A DNA stretch of 64,000 bases from Xenorhabdus indica (GTDB lineage: Bacteria; Pseudomonadota; Gammaproteobacteria; Enterobacterales; Enterobacteriaceae), in contig NZ_NKHP01000004.1 in assembly GCF_014467235.1 (NCBI RefSeq), forward strand, positions 163,410 to 227,409, written 5' to 3'. Position 1 is the stretch's first letter; every line of letters starts with the position of its first letter. The translations under genes and the position numbers were made by a program. This document shows, one piece after another, positions 18,665 through 28,822 of the stretch. Under the pieces are notes generated by a model, which was not told the DNA's origin, made no database searches, and saw only the letters and a program-made list of their open reading frames with translations.

Positions 18665-20152
18665 TTATTCATAATTTGTATTCTTTAATGATGGAAATTC
18701 CATCTCGCTGTATTTGACAAAACGCGTTTTCTTTTTCAGCTTATAACCAAACCAAATAATTAAGAATAATGGAATGCCGATATAAGTTGCCGTAACACCA
18801 TACCAGTCTATAGTATCTTGCAGGAATGCCTGATAGTTCTGGCCCAATGTGATCAGCAAACACAGGATAAACGCAAAAATCGGCCCGATAGGAAAAAAAC
18901 CGGAACGATATGGCAGTTCATTGAGATCTCGCCCTTGAGCAATATAGCCCTTACGGAAACGATAGTGACTAATCGCAATACCAAGCCACGCAATAAAACC
19001 CGTCATACCTGAGGTATTCAACAACCACAAATATACCGTCTGGTTGCCAAACATTGAGCTGAGAAAACATAATCCCGCTACCACGGTTGTAACATAAAGC
19101 GCATTACGTGGAACACCACCTTTCGACAAATAACCAAAAATCTTAGGCGCCTTACCTTCTCGTGCCAATGTGAACAACATGCGGGTTGAAGCATACATTC
19201 CTGAGTTCCCCGCAGATAATACAGCGGTTAAGATTACTGCGTTCATCACGGCGGCGGCTGATAACAACCCCGCATTTTCAAATACCAGTGTGAATGGGCT
19301 GACACTAATGTCCTTCACACCATTACGTAACAAACTCGGATCTGTATAAGGAATAATTAAGCTGATAATTAAAATGGCAAACACATAGAATAATAAGATA
19401 CGCCAGAATACCTTACGTACAGCACGGGGAATGTTTTTCGCGGGATCTTTTGATTCCCCTGCTGTGATACCAATAAGTTCAGTCCCCTGGAATGAAAAAC
19501 CAACAATCATTGCTACCCCAATCATGGCCGCAAACCCACCAGCAAATGGTGCATCACCAATAGTCCAGTTATGCCAGCCAGCGCCTTCAGCGCCTTTCAT
19601 GATACCGACAATCATCAGAATGCCGACAACAATGAAAACAATAACTGTAGAAACTTTGATTAGAGAGAACCAATATTCCGCCTCTCCGAATCCTTTAACT
19701 GAAATAAAGTTCAACAGGAAAATCAAACTAAGGAATAAAGCACTCCATATCCAGCCCGGTACATCCGGGAACCAATATCCCATCACCAATTGAGCAGCAA
19801 CAAGGTCAACTGCTATCGTAACCGCCCAGTTGTACCAATAGTTCCACCCTAATGCGAAACCAAAGCCTTCATCAACATACTTAGAACCATAGGTGGAAAA
19901 CGACCCTGATACAGGCATGTAAGCAGCCAACTCACCTAAGCTGGTCATCAGAAAATAGACCATCAGGCCGATCAGTGCATATGAAAGCAGAGCCCCACCT
20001 GGGCCGGCTTTCGAAATGGTCGCTCCAGAAGCAACAAACAATCCTGTGCCAATTGATCCGCCAATGGCAATCATCGCCATATGTCGTGCTTTTAATTCAC
20101 GGCGCAGGATTTTTGGAGCCTGATCCCGTGGCATGCTTTGTTCTTGAGACAT
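18665..20152 (-). CDS. lysP: Lysine-specific permease
   Basis: A 495-residue APC-family proton-coupled importer for L-lysine, near-identical in most transmembrane segments to E. coli LysP: IAIGGSIGTGLFVASG in helix 1, GWNYWYNWAVTIAVDL, and GNQTVYLWLLNTSGMTGF. In E. coli LysP also acts as a lysine sensor holding CadC inactive; no cad genes are in this window. It has the lysP-yeiE-yeiH-nfo order of E. coli, with yeiE upstream on the same strand. Confidence 0.96.
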   Translation of the reverse strand: MSQEQSMPRDQAPKILRRELKARHMAMIAIGGSIGTGLFVASGATISKAGPGGALLSYALIGLMVYFLMTSLGELAAYMPVSGSFSTYGSKYVDEGFGFALGWNYWYNWAVTIAVDLVAAQLVMGYWFPDVPGWIWSALFLSLIFLLNFISVKGFGEAEYWFSLIKVSTVIVFIVVGILMIVGIMKGAEGAGWHNWTIGDAPFAGGFAAMIGVAMIVGFSFQGTELIGITAGESKDPAKNIPRAVRKVFWRILLFYVFAILIISLIIPYTDPSLLRNGVKDISVSPFTLVFENAGLLSAAAVMNAVILTAVLSAGNSGMYASTRMLFTLAREGKAPKIFGYLSKGGVPRNALYVTTVVAGLCFLSSMFGNQTVYLWLLNTSGMTGFIAWLGIAISHYRFRKGYIAQGRDLNELPYRSGFFPIGPIFAFILCLLITLGQNYQAFLQDTIDWYGVTATYIGIPLFLIIWFGYKLKKKTRFVKYSEMEFPSLKNTNYE

Positions 20153-20310
20153 TCTATTCCTATATCATCGAGAATAATTTTTAGTGCGGGATTGTAACAA
20201 ATCTTTGTCTCCAGAATAGCGGCGATTGGAGGTTATAAGATACCTTCATGATCAGCCGCTAATTATAAGCTACACGATTATATGTTATTCCATATGGCAT
20301 TAAATTGATG

Positions 20311-21174
20311 CTAATGACAATAGCTCAATAATTTTTGTAACGCGTTAGACATGTGTTTCTGTCGGTGATAAATCAGATAAAGCGTACGATAAAGTTGTAG
20401 CCCCGGTATTATTAACTCAATCAACGTGCCATTCTGTAATTGCTCCCGGACAACCCGACGCGACAAACAACTAATTCCCATTCCATACTGAACGGCATGT
20501 TTGATCGCTTCCGAATTGCCTAATTCCATTGCAATATTGAAGCGGGGCATCTGCGAGAACAGAAGATGGTCGAGAACTTCTCTTGTTCCTGAGCCTTTCT
20601 CTCTTAATATCCAGGGTGCCTTAATCAGATCTTCCACCGTCAAATTAGCGTTTGCCAGCGGGCTTCCTGGTGAGGAGAAAACAATCAGTTCATCTTTCAT
20701 CCACGGTTGACTAATTAATTCAGGATTGTGACATAACCCTTCAATCAAGCCCAAATCGACCCGGAATTCCACAACCGACTTTATAACATCTTCAGTGTTA
20801 CTGATATTCAATTCCAATGGTGTATCAGGATAATCCTGACGGTATTTCGCCAGCATTTCAGGCAACATATAGTTACCAATCGTACTACTGGCTGCTAGTC
20901 GCAGTGCTCCCAAGTCTAATTTGAAAAGCTGCTCCACCTCACCAGCCTGTTCAAGCAGTGCCAATGCTTTAGGGTAGAGCAAACGACCATGCTCATTAGT
21001 AACCAGTCGTTTTCCTACTCTGTCAAAAAGCTGCACACCCAACTGCCCTTCAAGATCGGTTAACGAAGCACTGACCGCAGATTGTGATAACGCTAATTGT
21101 TGAGAAGCCTGTGTCGTTGAACCACTTTTCAGAACTTCTGCAAAAATCTCCAGCTGTCTCAGAGTGATACGCAT
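20311..21174 (-). CDS. yeiE: LysR-type transcriptional regulator YeiE
   Basis: A 287-residue LysR regulator. The N-terminal winged helix-turn-helix covers residues 1-65 ([20 protein letters not shown], then [16 protein letters not shown]) and the co-inducer-binding domain about 90-285. It aligns throughout with YeiE, reported in enterobacteria to respond to sulfite and to influence motility and iron-related genes. It is divergent from yeiH across a 190-bp control region, a standard LysR arrangement that suggests yeiH is its target. Confidence 0.93.
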   Translation of the reverse strand: MRITLRQLEIFAEVLKSGSTTQASQQLALSQSAVSASLTDLEGQLGVQLFDRVGKRLVTNEHGRLLYPKALALLEQAGEVEQLFKLDLGALRLAASSTIGNYMLPEMLAKYRQDYPDTPLELNISNTEDVIKSVVEFRVDLGLIEGLCHNPELISQPWMKDELIVFSSPGSPLANANLTVEDLIKAPWILREKGSGTREVLDHLLFSQMPRFNIAMELGNSEAIKHAVQYGMGISCLSRRVVREQLQNGTLIELIIPGLQLYRTLYLIYHRQKHMSNALQKLLSYCH

Positions 21175-21365
21175 ATGGCCTCGCGGGAAGCAAAAAATAA
21201 AATGATAAGATAATCTTGATTTTAGACACTATTACGCAACTTAACAAAAGTCACCTTCAATCAATCTAATTTACTGGTTAAACATATAAAAATAATCAAT
21301 TTTAATAATTAAATTATTTGCTATATGCTTATTCCCAAAATACATAAGTAATACGAGTGGCAATA

Positions 21366-22448
21366 ATGTCTGAAAGTAAAATTGATGCAACTGGCACAGC
21401 TACCCGCCACCCTGCACTATATTTCATTCCCGGAATTGTATTAACTGTAATACTGACAACAATTGCCACTTATCTGAGTCATATCCCATGGTTTACCAAG
21501 CTGGGACTCAGTGTTTTGACCATCGCAATTCTGCTAGGGATTATTGTCGGAAATACGCTATGCCCTTTATTAGAATCAACTTGTGGCAAAGGGGTCCATT
21601 TCGCCAAACACTATCTGTTGAGAGCAGGTATTATTCTTTATGGTTTTCGATTGACATTCCAGCAAATCACCGATGTTGGCGTAACAGGCATCTTGATTGA
21701 TGTTGCTATGCTATCCTCTACTTTTTTTATTGCATTATGGCTTGGGCACGTTTTTTTCAGAATGGATAGCCAAACAATCATACTGATTGGTGCAGGAAGC
21801 AGTATTTGTGGTGCCGCTGCGGTTATGGCTACTGAACCTGTCGTTAAAGCCTCTTCCGATAAAGTCAGCGTTGCCATTTCTACAGTTGTGATATTCGGCA
21901 CACTTGCCATCTTTATTTATCCCTGGTTTTATCAAATTAACATCCAACATCAGTGGTTCTCTTTTTCTCAAACAGAATTTGGCATGTTTTCCGGCTCTAC
22001 CATTCATGAAGTTGCCCAAGTCGTTGCTGTTGGTCATACACAAGGAAATGATGCTGAAAATACGGCCGTTATCAGCAAAATGATCCGCGTTATGATGTTG
22101 GCTCCCTTTTTATTACTGCTTTCTGGTTATATTAGTCGCACAAAAGCTAAAAACTGTGCCAACGATCATGGAAAAGCGTCAATTACCATTCCATGGTTTG
22201 CAGTATTTTTTATTATTACAGCAGGTTTCAATTCTCTCCAGTTATTACCTGCATCCATTGTCAGTCATATCATTATCGTTGATACTATCATGCTAACAAT
22301 GGCTATGGTTGCTTTAGGATTAACAACCCATGCCAGCGCAATTCGTCAGGCTGGTACCAAACCTATTTTGTTAGCCCTCCTTTTGTTTATCTGGTTGATG
22401 GTTGGGGGACTAATTATTAATAAAAGCATTCATTATTTATTTGGTTAA
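21366..22448 (+). CDS. yeiH: YeiH/UPF0324 family membrane protein
   Basis: A membrane protein of about 360 residues with ten or so hydrophobic segments, matching E. coli YeiH: LLRAGIILYGFRLTFQQI, LIGAGSSICGAAAVMATEPV, STIHEVAQVVAVGH and VISKMIRVMMLAPF. The GSSICGAAAV loop is a family hallmark. UPF0324 proteins are proposed sulfate/sulfite-related transporters. The ATG at 21366 is preferred; an in-frame GTG at 21357 is a possible earlier start. It is divergent from yeiE. Confidence 0.9.
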   Translation: MSESKIDATGTATRHPALYFIPGIVLTVILTTIATYLSHIPWFTKLGLSVLTIAILLGIIVGNTLCPLLESTCGKGVHFAKHYLLRAGIILYGFRLTFQQITDVGVTGILIDVAMLSSTFFIALWLGHVFFRMDSQTIILIGAGSSICGAAAVMATEPVVKASSDKVSVAISTVVIFGTLAIFIYPWFYQINIQHQWFSFSQTEFGMFSGSTIHEVAQVVAVGHTQGNDAENTAVISKMIRVMMLAPFLLLLSGYISRTKAKNCANDHGKASITIPWFAVFFIITAGFNSLQLLPASIVSHIIIVDTIMLTMAMVALGLTTHASAIRQAGTKPILLALLLFIWLMVGGLIINKSIHYLFG

Positions 22449-22573
22449 CATTATTTTCCCAAAAGTTCGGCTTTATATTTCAGATGCTGCTCTACTATCT
22501 GGGTTCATGCTTTACAGAATTTCATTAACAACAAGAACAATGCATAATTAATGAAACAAAACAGGAGAAAGAT

Positions 22574-23416
22574 ATGAAATTTGTTGGAGCCCATGTGAGC
22601 GCTGCTGGTGGTGTTGATCAAGCTGTAATTCGAGCTCATGAATTAAAAGCAACCGCTTTTGCACTGTTCACGAAAAATCAACGCCAATGGAATGCCCCAC
22701 CTTTATCAACAGAAGTGATTGATAAATTTAAAGCTAATTGTGAGCACTACGGCTACGGCAGCCGACAAATTCTTCCTCATGACAGCTATCTGATTAATCT
22801 AGGACACCCTGAAGCAGAAGGGCTGGAAAAATCCCGCGCTGCATTTCTTGACGAAATGCGGCGTTGTGAACTGTTAGGTATTGATTTACTTAACTTTCAC
22901 CCCGGTAGTCATCTTAATAAAATTGATATTGATAAGTGCCTTGCGCGTATTGCTGAATCTATCAATATTGTGTTAGAAAAAACACAAGGTGTAACGGCTG
23001 TGATTGAAAATACTGCCGGACAAGGAACCAATCTTGGTTTTAAATTCGAACAGTTAGCTGCCATTATTGAGGGTATCGAAGATAAAAGCCGGGTTGGTGT
23101 TTGCATTGATACCTGCCACGCTTTTGCAGCAGGCTATGATTTACGTACCGAGAAAGATTGCGATGCCACATTTAAAGCATTCGATGAAATTGTAGGATTC
23201 AAATACCTGCGAGCCATGCACCTTAATGATGCCAAAAGCGAATTCTCCAGCCGTGTTGACCGCCATCACAGCCTTGGTGAAGGAAACATTGGTAAAACAC
23301 CTTTCAGCTATATCATGAAGGATAACCGTTTCAATGGCATTCCAATGGTACTTGAAACGATCAATCCAGATATTTGGGATCAAGAAATTGCCTGGTTAAA
23401 ATCACAGAAAATTTGA
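22574..23416 (+). CDS. nfo: Endonuclease IV
   Basis: A 280-residue AP endonuclease that cleaves DNA 5' to abasic sites and removes 3'-blocking groups. Zinc-binding motifs are seen in order: NFHPGSH (near residue 108), [24 protein letters not shown] (near 178), [22 protein letters not shown] and the terminal ETI. A good ribosome site (AGGAGAAAG) precedes the ATG. Its last 15 bp overlap the 3' end of the convergent fruK gene. Confidence 0.97.
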   Translation: MKFVGAHVSAAGGVDQAVIRAHELKATAFALFTKNQRQWNAPPLSTEVIDKFKANCEHYGYGSRQILPHDSYLINLGHPEAEGLEKSRAAFLDEMRRCELLGIDLLNFHPGSHLNKIDIDKCLARIAESINIVLEKTQGVTAVIENTAGQGTNLGFKFEQLAAIIEGIEDKSRVGVCIDTCHAFAAGYDLRTEKDCDATFKAFDEIVGFKYLRAMHLNDAKSEFSSRVDRHHSLGEGNIGKTPFSYIMKDNRFNGIPMVLETINPDIWDQEIAWLKSQKI

Positions 23417-24355
23417 TTGCCTGACAGAAGTCAGCTTGATCTTTGACATCATTGATGCCAATTCAGTTCGGCTTCTGATCCCTACATTCGGCTGGCCAAC
23501 CGTCAGTGCAGAGACGGCGGTTGCCAGACGCAATGTATGTTCACTGGATTCACGCATCAATAAGCCGTAAACCAACCCACCAACCATTGAGTCTCCCGCA
23601 CCAACTGTACTGATCACTTCACAATATGGTGGCTTTGCCAGCCATGCACCAGAAGCATTAACCCACAATGCTCCCTGCTCTCCTAATGAAATAACAACAT
23701 GCGCAATCCCTTTATGACGCAATGTATGAGCCGCATCAATTATGCTATCCAAATCAGGCAAAGGCTTACCCACCCAAGTTTCTAATTCATGACGATTGGG
23801 TTTTACCAACCAAGGAGTTGCCTTAAGCCCTGCCACAAATGCTTCCCGACTGCTGTCAAAGATAATACAAGGGCAACATTGCTGTAATCGTTTCATCCAG
23901 TCCGTAAAAGACTCTGGAGAAACACCTTCCGGTAAGCTGCCACTAACCACGACCATATCAAACTGCCCTAGCCATGAAAGAGAATCATCAATAAATTGAT
24001 TCCACTCCTCTTCTGTTACATGGAAACCTGAAAAATTAAAATCCGTTACATCACCATGTTTTTCTGTCAGTTTCACATTGATACGTGTTCTGCCAGAAAC
24101 TAAATGGAAACGATTGTTCATTTGGTTCTCATTGAAAAAATGTTGAAAACCTTCCTGATTTTCCTTTCCCAGAAAACCACTAACTGTGACATCAATACCC
24201 AAATCGCGCAGTACCTTTGCAACGTTATTCCCTTTACCAGCAGCATGTAGCCCTGCTGTCTTTACGCGATTAACGGTTCCCTTAACAATATCTGGACACA
24301 GGCCAACTAAATCATAAGCTGGATTTAAAGTTATTGCGGCAACTCGACGGCTCAT
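23402..24355 (-). CDS. fruK: 1-phosphofructokinase
   Basis: A 317-residue PfkB-family kinase that phosphorylates fructose-1-phosphate to fructose-1,6-bisphosphate. The substrate region NPAYDLVG, the glycine-rich [15 protein letters not shown] and the C-terminal signature [12 protein letters not shown] are all present. In E. coli fruK is the middle gene of fruBKA. Here neither the PTS transporter gene fruA nor fruB is adjacent: nfo abuts and overlaps the 3' end, and a non-coding stretch with a Cra operator precedes it. The enzyme looks intact; its substrate would have to come from a fructose PTS encoded elsewhere. Confidence 0.94.
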   Translation of the reverse strand: MSRRVAAITLNPAYDLVGLCPDIVKGTVNRVKTAGLHAAGKGNNVAKVLRDLGIDVTVSGFLGKENQEGFQHFFNENQMNNRFHLVSGRTRINVKLTEKHGDVTDFNFSGFHVTEEEWNQFIDDSLSWLGQFDMVVVSGSLPEGVSPESFTDWMKRLQQCCPCIIFDSSREAFVAGLKATPWLVKPNRHELETWVGKPLPDLDSIIDAAHTLRHKGIAHVVISLGEQGALWVNASGAWLAKPPYCEVISTVGAGDSMVGGLVYGLLMRESSEHTLRLATAVSALTVGQPNVGIRSRTELASMMSKIKLTSVRQSNFL

Positions 24356-24427
24356 CTTGCCCAGTTTCTCCTGAATAAATAATCATAAATCATATTAAAA
24401 TTCCTCTACTATTTATAACATCAAAAT

Positions 24428-24439
24428 TGAATCGTTTCA
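24428..24439. promoter_or_regulatory. Cra (FruR) operator upstream of fruK
   Basis: TGAATCGTTTCA matches the Cra operator consensus core (TGAAnCGnTTCA) exactly. It lies 73 bp before the fruK start, where the fru operon promoter would be. Confidence 0.75.
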
Positions 24440-24780
24440 GTTAAAATTACTATTAGAATGATCATTAACAAAGTAATAACGTATGTCAGTTGTTGTAGGA
24501 GTCGGTATCATCATTATTGTGACCAATTAATTTTGCTGCAATCTCAATAATCTTCCTGATCCCCATTTCGAAGCCAGTCGTACTGCTATTAAACTGTGAC
24601 AAGAGAAAAAATTCTATTTATCTATTTGATAAATTGGTTCTCTATCAGTGTATGCAGAATAAAACAACCGCTATTTGCACATTCCCATTGCACATTCCCA
24701 TAAATAACTGTTTACACATGTCATTCATTAATGTATCGTCGCGCTAGTACAAAGGTAACACTGATTCATCAGGAGTCTAT
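24440..24780. other. Region between fruK and mtr
   Basis: No gene of normal size. It holds a Val/Gly/Ile-rich 15-codon frame on the plus strand (24483-24530, with no clear ribosome site), a small hairpin ATTTATC / GATAAAT, and near 24735-24760 the sequence TATCGTCGCGCTAGTACAA. That last sequence resembles one half of a TrpR operator (CTAGTAC) and sits just before mtr. Confidence 0.4.
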
Positions 24781-26025
24781 ATGACCATTGAGGTAACGCA
24801 AAATTTGAAACGCCCTTCCATATTAGGCGGAGCCATGATCATTGCTGGTACTGCCGTCGGTGCTGGTATGTTCTCCATTCCCATTGTCACCTCTGGGGTA
24901 TGGTTTATAGGATCGATAATTTTGCTGATATACACTTGGGTTTGTATCTATTTCTCCAGCCTGATGATTTTGGAAGCCAATATGAATTACCCCAGTGGAG
25001 CCAGTTTCCACACCATTACAAAAGAATTACTGGGGAAAGGCTGGAATACACTCACTGGGTTATCTATTACCTTTGTTTTATATATTCTGACTTACGCCTA
25101 TATTTCAGCCGGTGGCTCAATTATTCTGCGTAACTTAAAAGATATTATTCCCTTGTCACAAACCGGGACAGGTCTTATTTTCTCATTTATTGTTGCCTTT
25201 ATTGTTTGGTTATCAACCAAAGCAGTCGATCGCTTAAGCACTATTTTAATCGGTGGCATGACAATCACATTTATCATGTCAGTGGGAGGTATGTTTACGG
25301 AAGTGAAATCTGCTATTTTGTTTGATCATGCAAATACTGAAACCAGTTACTTACCTTATGCTTTCATGGCTCTGCCATATTTACTGACGTCATTTGGTTA
25401 TCATGGCAACGTTCCGGGGTTAGTGAAATACTATAATAAAGATGTCAAAGCCGTTGCACGCAGTTTGCTCTATGGCTCTTTGATTGCACTGACTATTTAC
25501 ATTTTGTGGCAGTATGCCATTCAGGGAAATATTCCCCGTGAAGCATTCAAACAGATTATTGCTGATGGCGGTAACGTTAGTGACTTACTGAACCAAATGG
25601 ATAGTACATCCGACAATGCAACAATAAACCAGCTATTAAATGCCTTTTCATATATGGCATTATCCAGCTCATTTTTAGGTGTATCTCTCGGTTTATTTGA
25701 TTACCTGGCTGACTTTTTCGGATTTGATGATAGCAAAACGGGGCGTTTAAAAACGGCTTTAGTAACATTTATTCCGCCTACTGTGCTGGCATTATTCTTT
25801 CCAAATGGTTTCCTGTATGCGATTGGTTTTGCAGGATTGGCAGCAACTATTTGGGCCGTTATCGTACCAGCACTTATGGCCCGAGCCAGCCGCCAGCGTT
25901 ATCCACAAGCCACCTATCGTACCCCTGGTGGTAACTTCCTGATAACATTTATTATCCTGTTTGGTTTAATAAATGCAGTAGTTCATATCTTCTCTTTATT
26001 TGATCTGTTACCTGCCTACCGCTGA
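24781..26025 (+). CDS. mtr: Tryptophan-specific permease Mtr (HAAAP family)
   Basis: A 414-residue hydroxy/aromatic amino acid permease with 11 predicted membrane segments, the same length as E. coli Mtr. Matching segments include GGAMIIAGTAVGAGMFSIP, FVLYILTYAYISAGGSI, SFGYHGNVPGLVKYY, GLFDYLADFFGFDDS and FPNGFLYAIGFAGLAATIWA. It imports tryptophan (and indole) with protons. Mtr is favoured over TnaB and TyrP by the full-length match. A TrpR-like half operator precedes it. Confidence 0.88.
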   Translation: MTIEVTQNLKRPSILGGAMIIAGTAVGAGMFSIPIVTSGVWFIGSIILLIYTWVCIYFSSLMILEANMNYPSGASFHTITKELLGKGWNTLTGLSITFVLYILTYAYISAGGSIILRNLKDIIPLSQTGTGLIFSFIVAFIVWLSTKAVDRLSTILIGGMTITFIMSVGGMFTEVKSAILFDHANTETSYLPYAFMALPYLLTSFGYHGNVPGLVKYYNKDVKAVARSLLYGSLIALTIYILWQYAIQGNIPREAFKQIIADGGNVSDLLNQMDSTSDNATINQLLNAFSYMALSSSFLGVSLGLFDYLADFFGFDDSKTGRLKTALVTFIPPTVLALFFPNGFLYAIGFAGLAATIWAVIVPALMARASRQRYPQATYRTPGGNFLITFIILFGLINAVVHIFSLFDLLPAYR

Positions 26026-26159
26026 CTTTTCGTTTCCCTCTGCCCTGGTATTTTAACCGGGGCTTTCATTCACCTCTTGCCTAATTCACTGACTGCGAGT
26101 AGTTTTGTCGCCACCTTAACATTCATTCCACTATTACCCTGTTTTTACGGAAGGTATTT

Positions 26160-26732
26160 ATGGCTAAAGCCAATGAAATTAAACGCGGAACCGCGATCAG
26201 CCACAACGGAAAGTTATTATTAGTCAAAGATATCGATATTCAATCACCCAGCGCACGCGGTGCCAGCACACTGTATAAGATGCGTTTTACTGATATTCGC
26301 ACTGGTCAAAAAGTGGAAGAACGTTTCAAAGGTGATGATATTCTCGAAACAATTACACTAACCCGCCGCAGTGTCAGCTTCTCATATATTGATGGTGACG
26401 AATATATTTTCATGGATGATGAGGACTTCACCCCTTATCACTTTAAAAAAGAGCAAATTGAAGAAGAACTTTTGTTCATTCCAGATGAAGGTCTGCCAGG
26501 AATGCAAGTTATGACAATGGATGGCCAACTACTCGCTCTGGAATTACCACAAACTGTCGATATGATTATTGAAGAAACCGCACCGGGAATTAAAGGCGCA
26601 TCAGCAAGTGCCCGCACAAAACCAGCCAGAATGAGTACAGGGCTGACGATCCAAGTTCCTGAGTATCTCAGCTCAGGGGAAAAAATCCGTATTCATATTG
26701 CAGAACGCCGTTATATGGGACGTTGCGATTAA
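26160..26732 (+). CDS. efpL: EF-P-like translation factor EfpL (YeiP)
   Basis: A 190-residue EF-P paralogue with three beta-barrel domains. The domain I loop that enters the peptidyl transferase centre reads [10 protein letters not shown] with Arg33, as in E. coli YeiP, not the modifiable Lys of EF-P; this form is reported to relieve stalling at proline-rich and other motifs without modification. The C-terminal motif [10 protein letters not shown] and the terminal [13 protein letters not shown] are diagnostic. Ribosome site GGAAGG, 5 nt before the ATG. Confidence 0.95.
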   Translation: MAKANEIKRGTAISHNGKLLLVKDIDIQSPSARGASTLYKMRFTDIRTGQKVEERFKGDDILETITLTRRSVSFSYIDGDEYIFMDDEDFTPYHFKKEQIEEELLFIPDEGLPGMQVMTMDGQLLALELPQTVDMIIEETAPGIKGASASARTKPARMSTGLTIQVPEYLSSGEKIRIHIAERRYMGRCD

Positions 26733-26810
26733 TTCTATAGTTTTTATATCCTCTATATATAAGTTGCTCTTTTATCGAATAAGAAAAGAGCAACTTATTA
26801 CCAATTTAAA

Positions 26811-27128
26811 TTAAAAGTAATCAACATGAATGATCGCCAAACGTTTTTTATTATCAGTCCACTTCACTCTGGAAACACCTATATTTCCGGGAAGTATGAC
26901 ATCCCCTGTTTTTTTTGTTTTGTACATTGGAACAATTTGCTTTACAGTGATATTTTTTCCTAATCGGTAGCAGGAAATATTAGCCTGAGTATTTGATACC
27001 ACCACTTGACATCCCGGATCAACAATAGAGCCTGAAAATTGTATCTGTCCACTGATAGGTTGTGCATGTCCATAAGAAATCCATGAAAACAACAAACAGC
27101 TAATTAATAGTTTAAGATAATTTTGCAT
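26811..27128 (-). CDS. Small secreted fimbrial-subunit-like protein
   Basis: A 105-residue exported protein. The signal peptide is at about 1-23 (NYLKLLISCLLFSWISYGHA) and the mature chain begins QPISGQIQFSGSIVDPGCQV, closely like the first strand and first Cys of type 1 fimbrial subunits. The second Cys follows after only 13 residues and the chain ends far short of the usual 150-180 residues, so it may be a minor pilin-like or orphan protein. The ATG at 27128 (GAGG 5 nt away) is preferred over an in-frame GTG at 27134. No usher or chaperone gene is nearby. Confidence 0.6.
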   Translation of the reverse strand: MQNYLKLLISCLLFSWISYGHAQPISGQIQFSGSIVDPGCQVVVSNTQANISCYRLGKNITVKQIVPMYKTKKTGDVILPGNIGVSRVKWTDNKKRLAIIHVDYF

Positions 27129-27330
27129 GGTCACCTCACTTTCGTTTTTCCATTAACAAAACTCAGTTACCTTTTATTCCTTCAAACTCCATAATAAATA
27201 TTTCATGTAAAAATAATACGACATTAATACCTTTTATTGATTTATATCAAAGGTGAATTTATAGCTCAAAAGCTGATGCTAATTTTATTAATTTAATATA
27301 CTGTTATAAAAAACTACTATTTGAGTTAAA

Positions 27331-27519
27331 TCACAAATAAAGTTTAAAATTAGTCATTATAGTCTTTAAATTCGATATGCAAAAAAATGTTCGCTGACAA
27401 AAGGGAACGGCTATAGCACCATAATATTGAAGGATGCCAGATTTAAAATCCGAAGGGTAATGGGTCATCGCGGGATAAGATAAAAATATAAACAGAAAAA
27501 TGAACATATTTCGTAACAT
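27331..27519 (-). CDS. Very short secreted protein, possibly a truncated relative of the preceding one
   Basis: A 62-residue frame with a strong ribosome site (GGAGG, 10 nt from the ATG) and a clear signal peptide (MLRNMFIFLFIFLSYPAMTH). The mature part FKSGILQYYGAIAVPFCQ lines up with the SGQIQFSGSIVDPGCQ segment of the protein encoded just downstream, suggesting a duplicated fimbria-like gene that ends early. A run of seven T residues just after the Cys codon could mark a frameshift, but the alternative frame also stops soon. Confidence 0.45.
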   Translation of the reverse strand: MLRNMFIFLFIFLSYPAMTHYPSDFKSGILQYYGAIAVPFCQRTFFCISNLKTIMTNFKLYL

Positions 27520-28117
27520 AAGCAGTTAACCTCCACAACAGGTATCATTACCTTTTTTCGGTTTTAACCCCATGCCAATTTCAAAACCAGACAATGGATT
27601 AACGCCGAGCTATCTATATAACGATATAACGGAAAATGAAACAATTTCTTTATATGTTTTATTTATCATGACCACAATTCGACATAATATACTATCAAAT
27701 TAGGATATGAAAAAATCAATCTTTAGTTATTTAATAGTAGTCAGTGCTCAATAATCGCACCAAATATATATTATCGGTACTGTATTAGTGATTTAGCTAT
27801 TTTTTCGATAGCTCATAATTATTCATATGATAATAACATTGATGATAACTAACTAATATGAATGCATTCATAAATTTCAAGATACAATCTGGCAAAACCC
27901 GAATATACATAGATAGTTATATGGACAAATAATAACCATAAAAATGGCGATAAAGATCAACAAAATTACAACTTGAAGGATGATAGATATAGATATTTCT
28001 GCTGATTACATACTCTACCATTGGGCGATTACCCTTTTCTGTAAATTTTGCTATAGTGCATCATCAACCAATTTGACTACCAAAATCCATTTTCGCGTTA
28101 AGTAAGATAGGTAACCC
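27520..28117. other. AT-rich gene-free region before lpxT
   Basis: No gene of normal size on either strand. A 15-codon frame (27707-27754) looks like the start of a signal peptide (MKKSIFSYLIVVSA) followed by stops, possibly the stub of a lost secreted protein. A TATAGT hexamer at about 28053 could be the lpxT -10. Confidence 0.4.
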
Positions 28118-28822
28118 ATGACCCGTAGCCATCCACTCGCTATACTTATACTCAATCTGCTCGGTATCACCTTGTTTTTCTCATGGTATTTACCTGAGAA
28201 CCACGGCTTTTGGTTTCACATTGATTCTGCAATTTTTCATTACTTTAATGAAAAATTGCAGCCAAATTCAAAATTTGCGTTATTTGTCGCTATCGTAAAT
28301 GTAAGGGCATTTGATGTTATATCACTCTTATGTATGGGGCTGCTTTACTACAGCGCATTTCGCAAACAAGATTATGCAGGAAAACGCCGTCTTTTTATGC
28401 TTGGTCTGGTCATGTTAATAACAGCAGTGATTATAAATCAGATCGGCCATCAGATCCCCGTCAGCCGTCCAAGCCCAACGTTAACATTTGAAAACGTCAA
28501 CCGCGTAAATGAAATGACAAGTCTGCATACCAAAGATGCTTCCGGCGATAGTTTTCCGGGGGATCATGGTTTGATGCTACTCATTTTTAGTTGCTTTATT
28601 CTTCGCTATATTTCTCGCGGAACGTTCTTCATTGCTTTACTGATTATGATCACTTTTGCCCTTCCCCGTATTATGGCAGGTGCTCATTGGTTTACAGACA
28701 TTGTTGTCGGTTCATTATCACTCACATTAATTGGAATGAGCTGGGTGTTATTGACCCCACTCAGTGACATTATGGCTGCATGGCTAGATAAAAAATTACC
28801 TCATATCGGCCGTACTCGTTAA
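28118..28822 (+). CDS. lpxT: Kdo2-lipid A phosphotransferase LpxT
   Basis: A 234-residue inner-membrane PAP2-family enzyme that transfers phosphate from undecaprenyl pyrophosphate to lipid A in the periplasm, giving the 1-diphosphate form and recycling the lipid carrier. PAP2 motifs: SRPSPTLTF near 130, DSFPGDHGLMLL near 148 and the final GAHWFTDIVVGS. Five to six membrane segments. It lies upstream of mepS, as in E. coli. Confidence 0.93.
   Translation: MTRSHPLAILILNLLGITLFFSWYLPENHGFWFHIDSAIFHYFNEKLQPNSKFALFVAIVNVRAFDVISLLCMGLLYYSAFRKQDYAGKRRLFMLGLVMLITAVIINQIGHQIPVSRPSPTLTFENVNRVNEMTSLHTKDASGDSFPGDHGLMLLIFSCFILRYISRGTFFIALLIMITFALPRIMAGAHWFTDIVVGSLSLTLIGMSWVLLTPLSDIMAAWLDKKLPHIGRTR

Noticed and set aside
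20217..20272. Paired TAGCGGC / GCCGCTA segments between lysP and yeiE considered as a lysine riboswitch
   Set aside because: The region is only 158 bp and lacks the junction architecture of the lysine riboswitch; E. coli lysP has none either.
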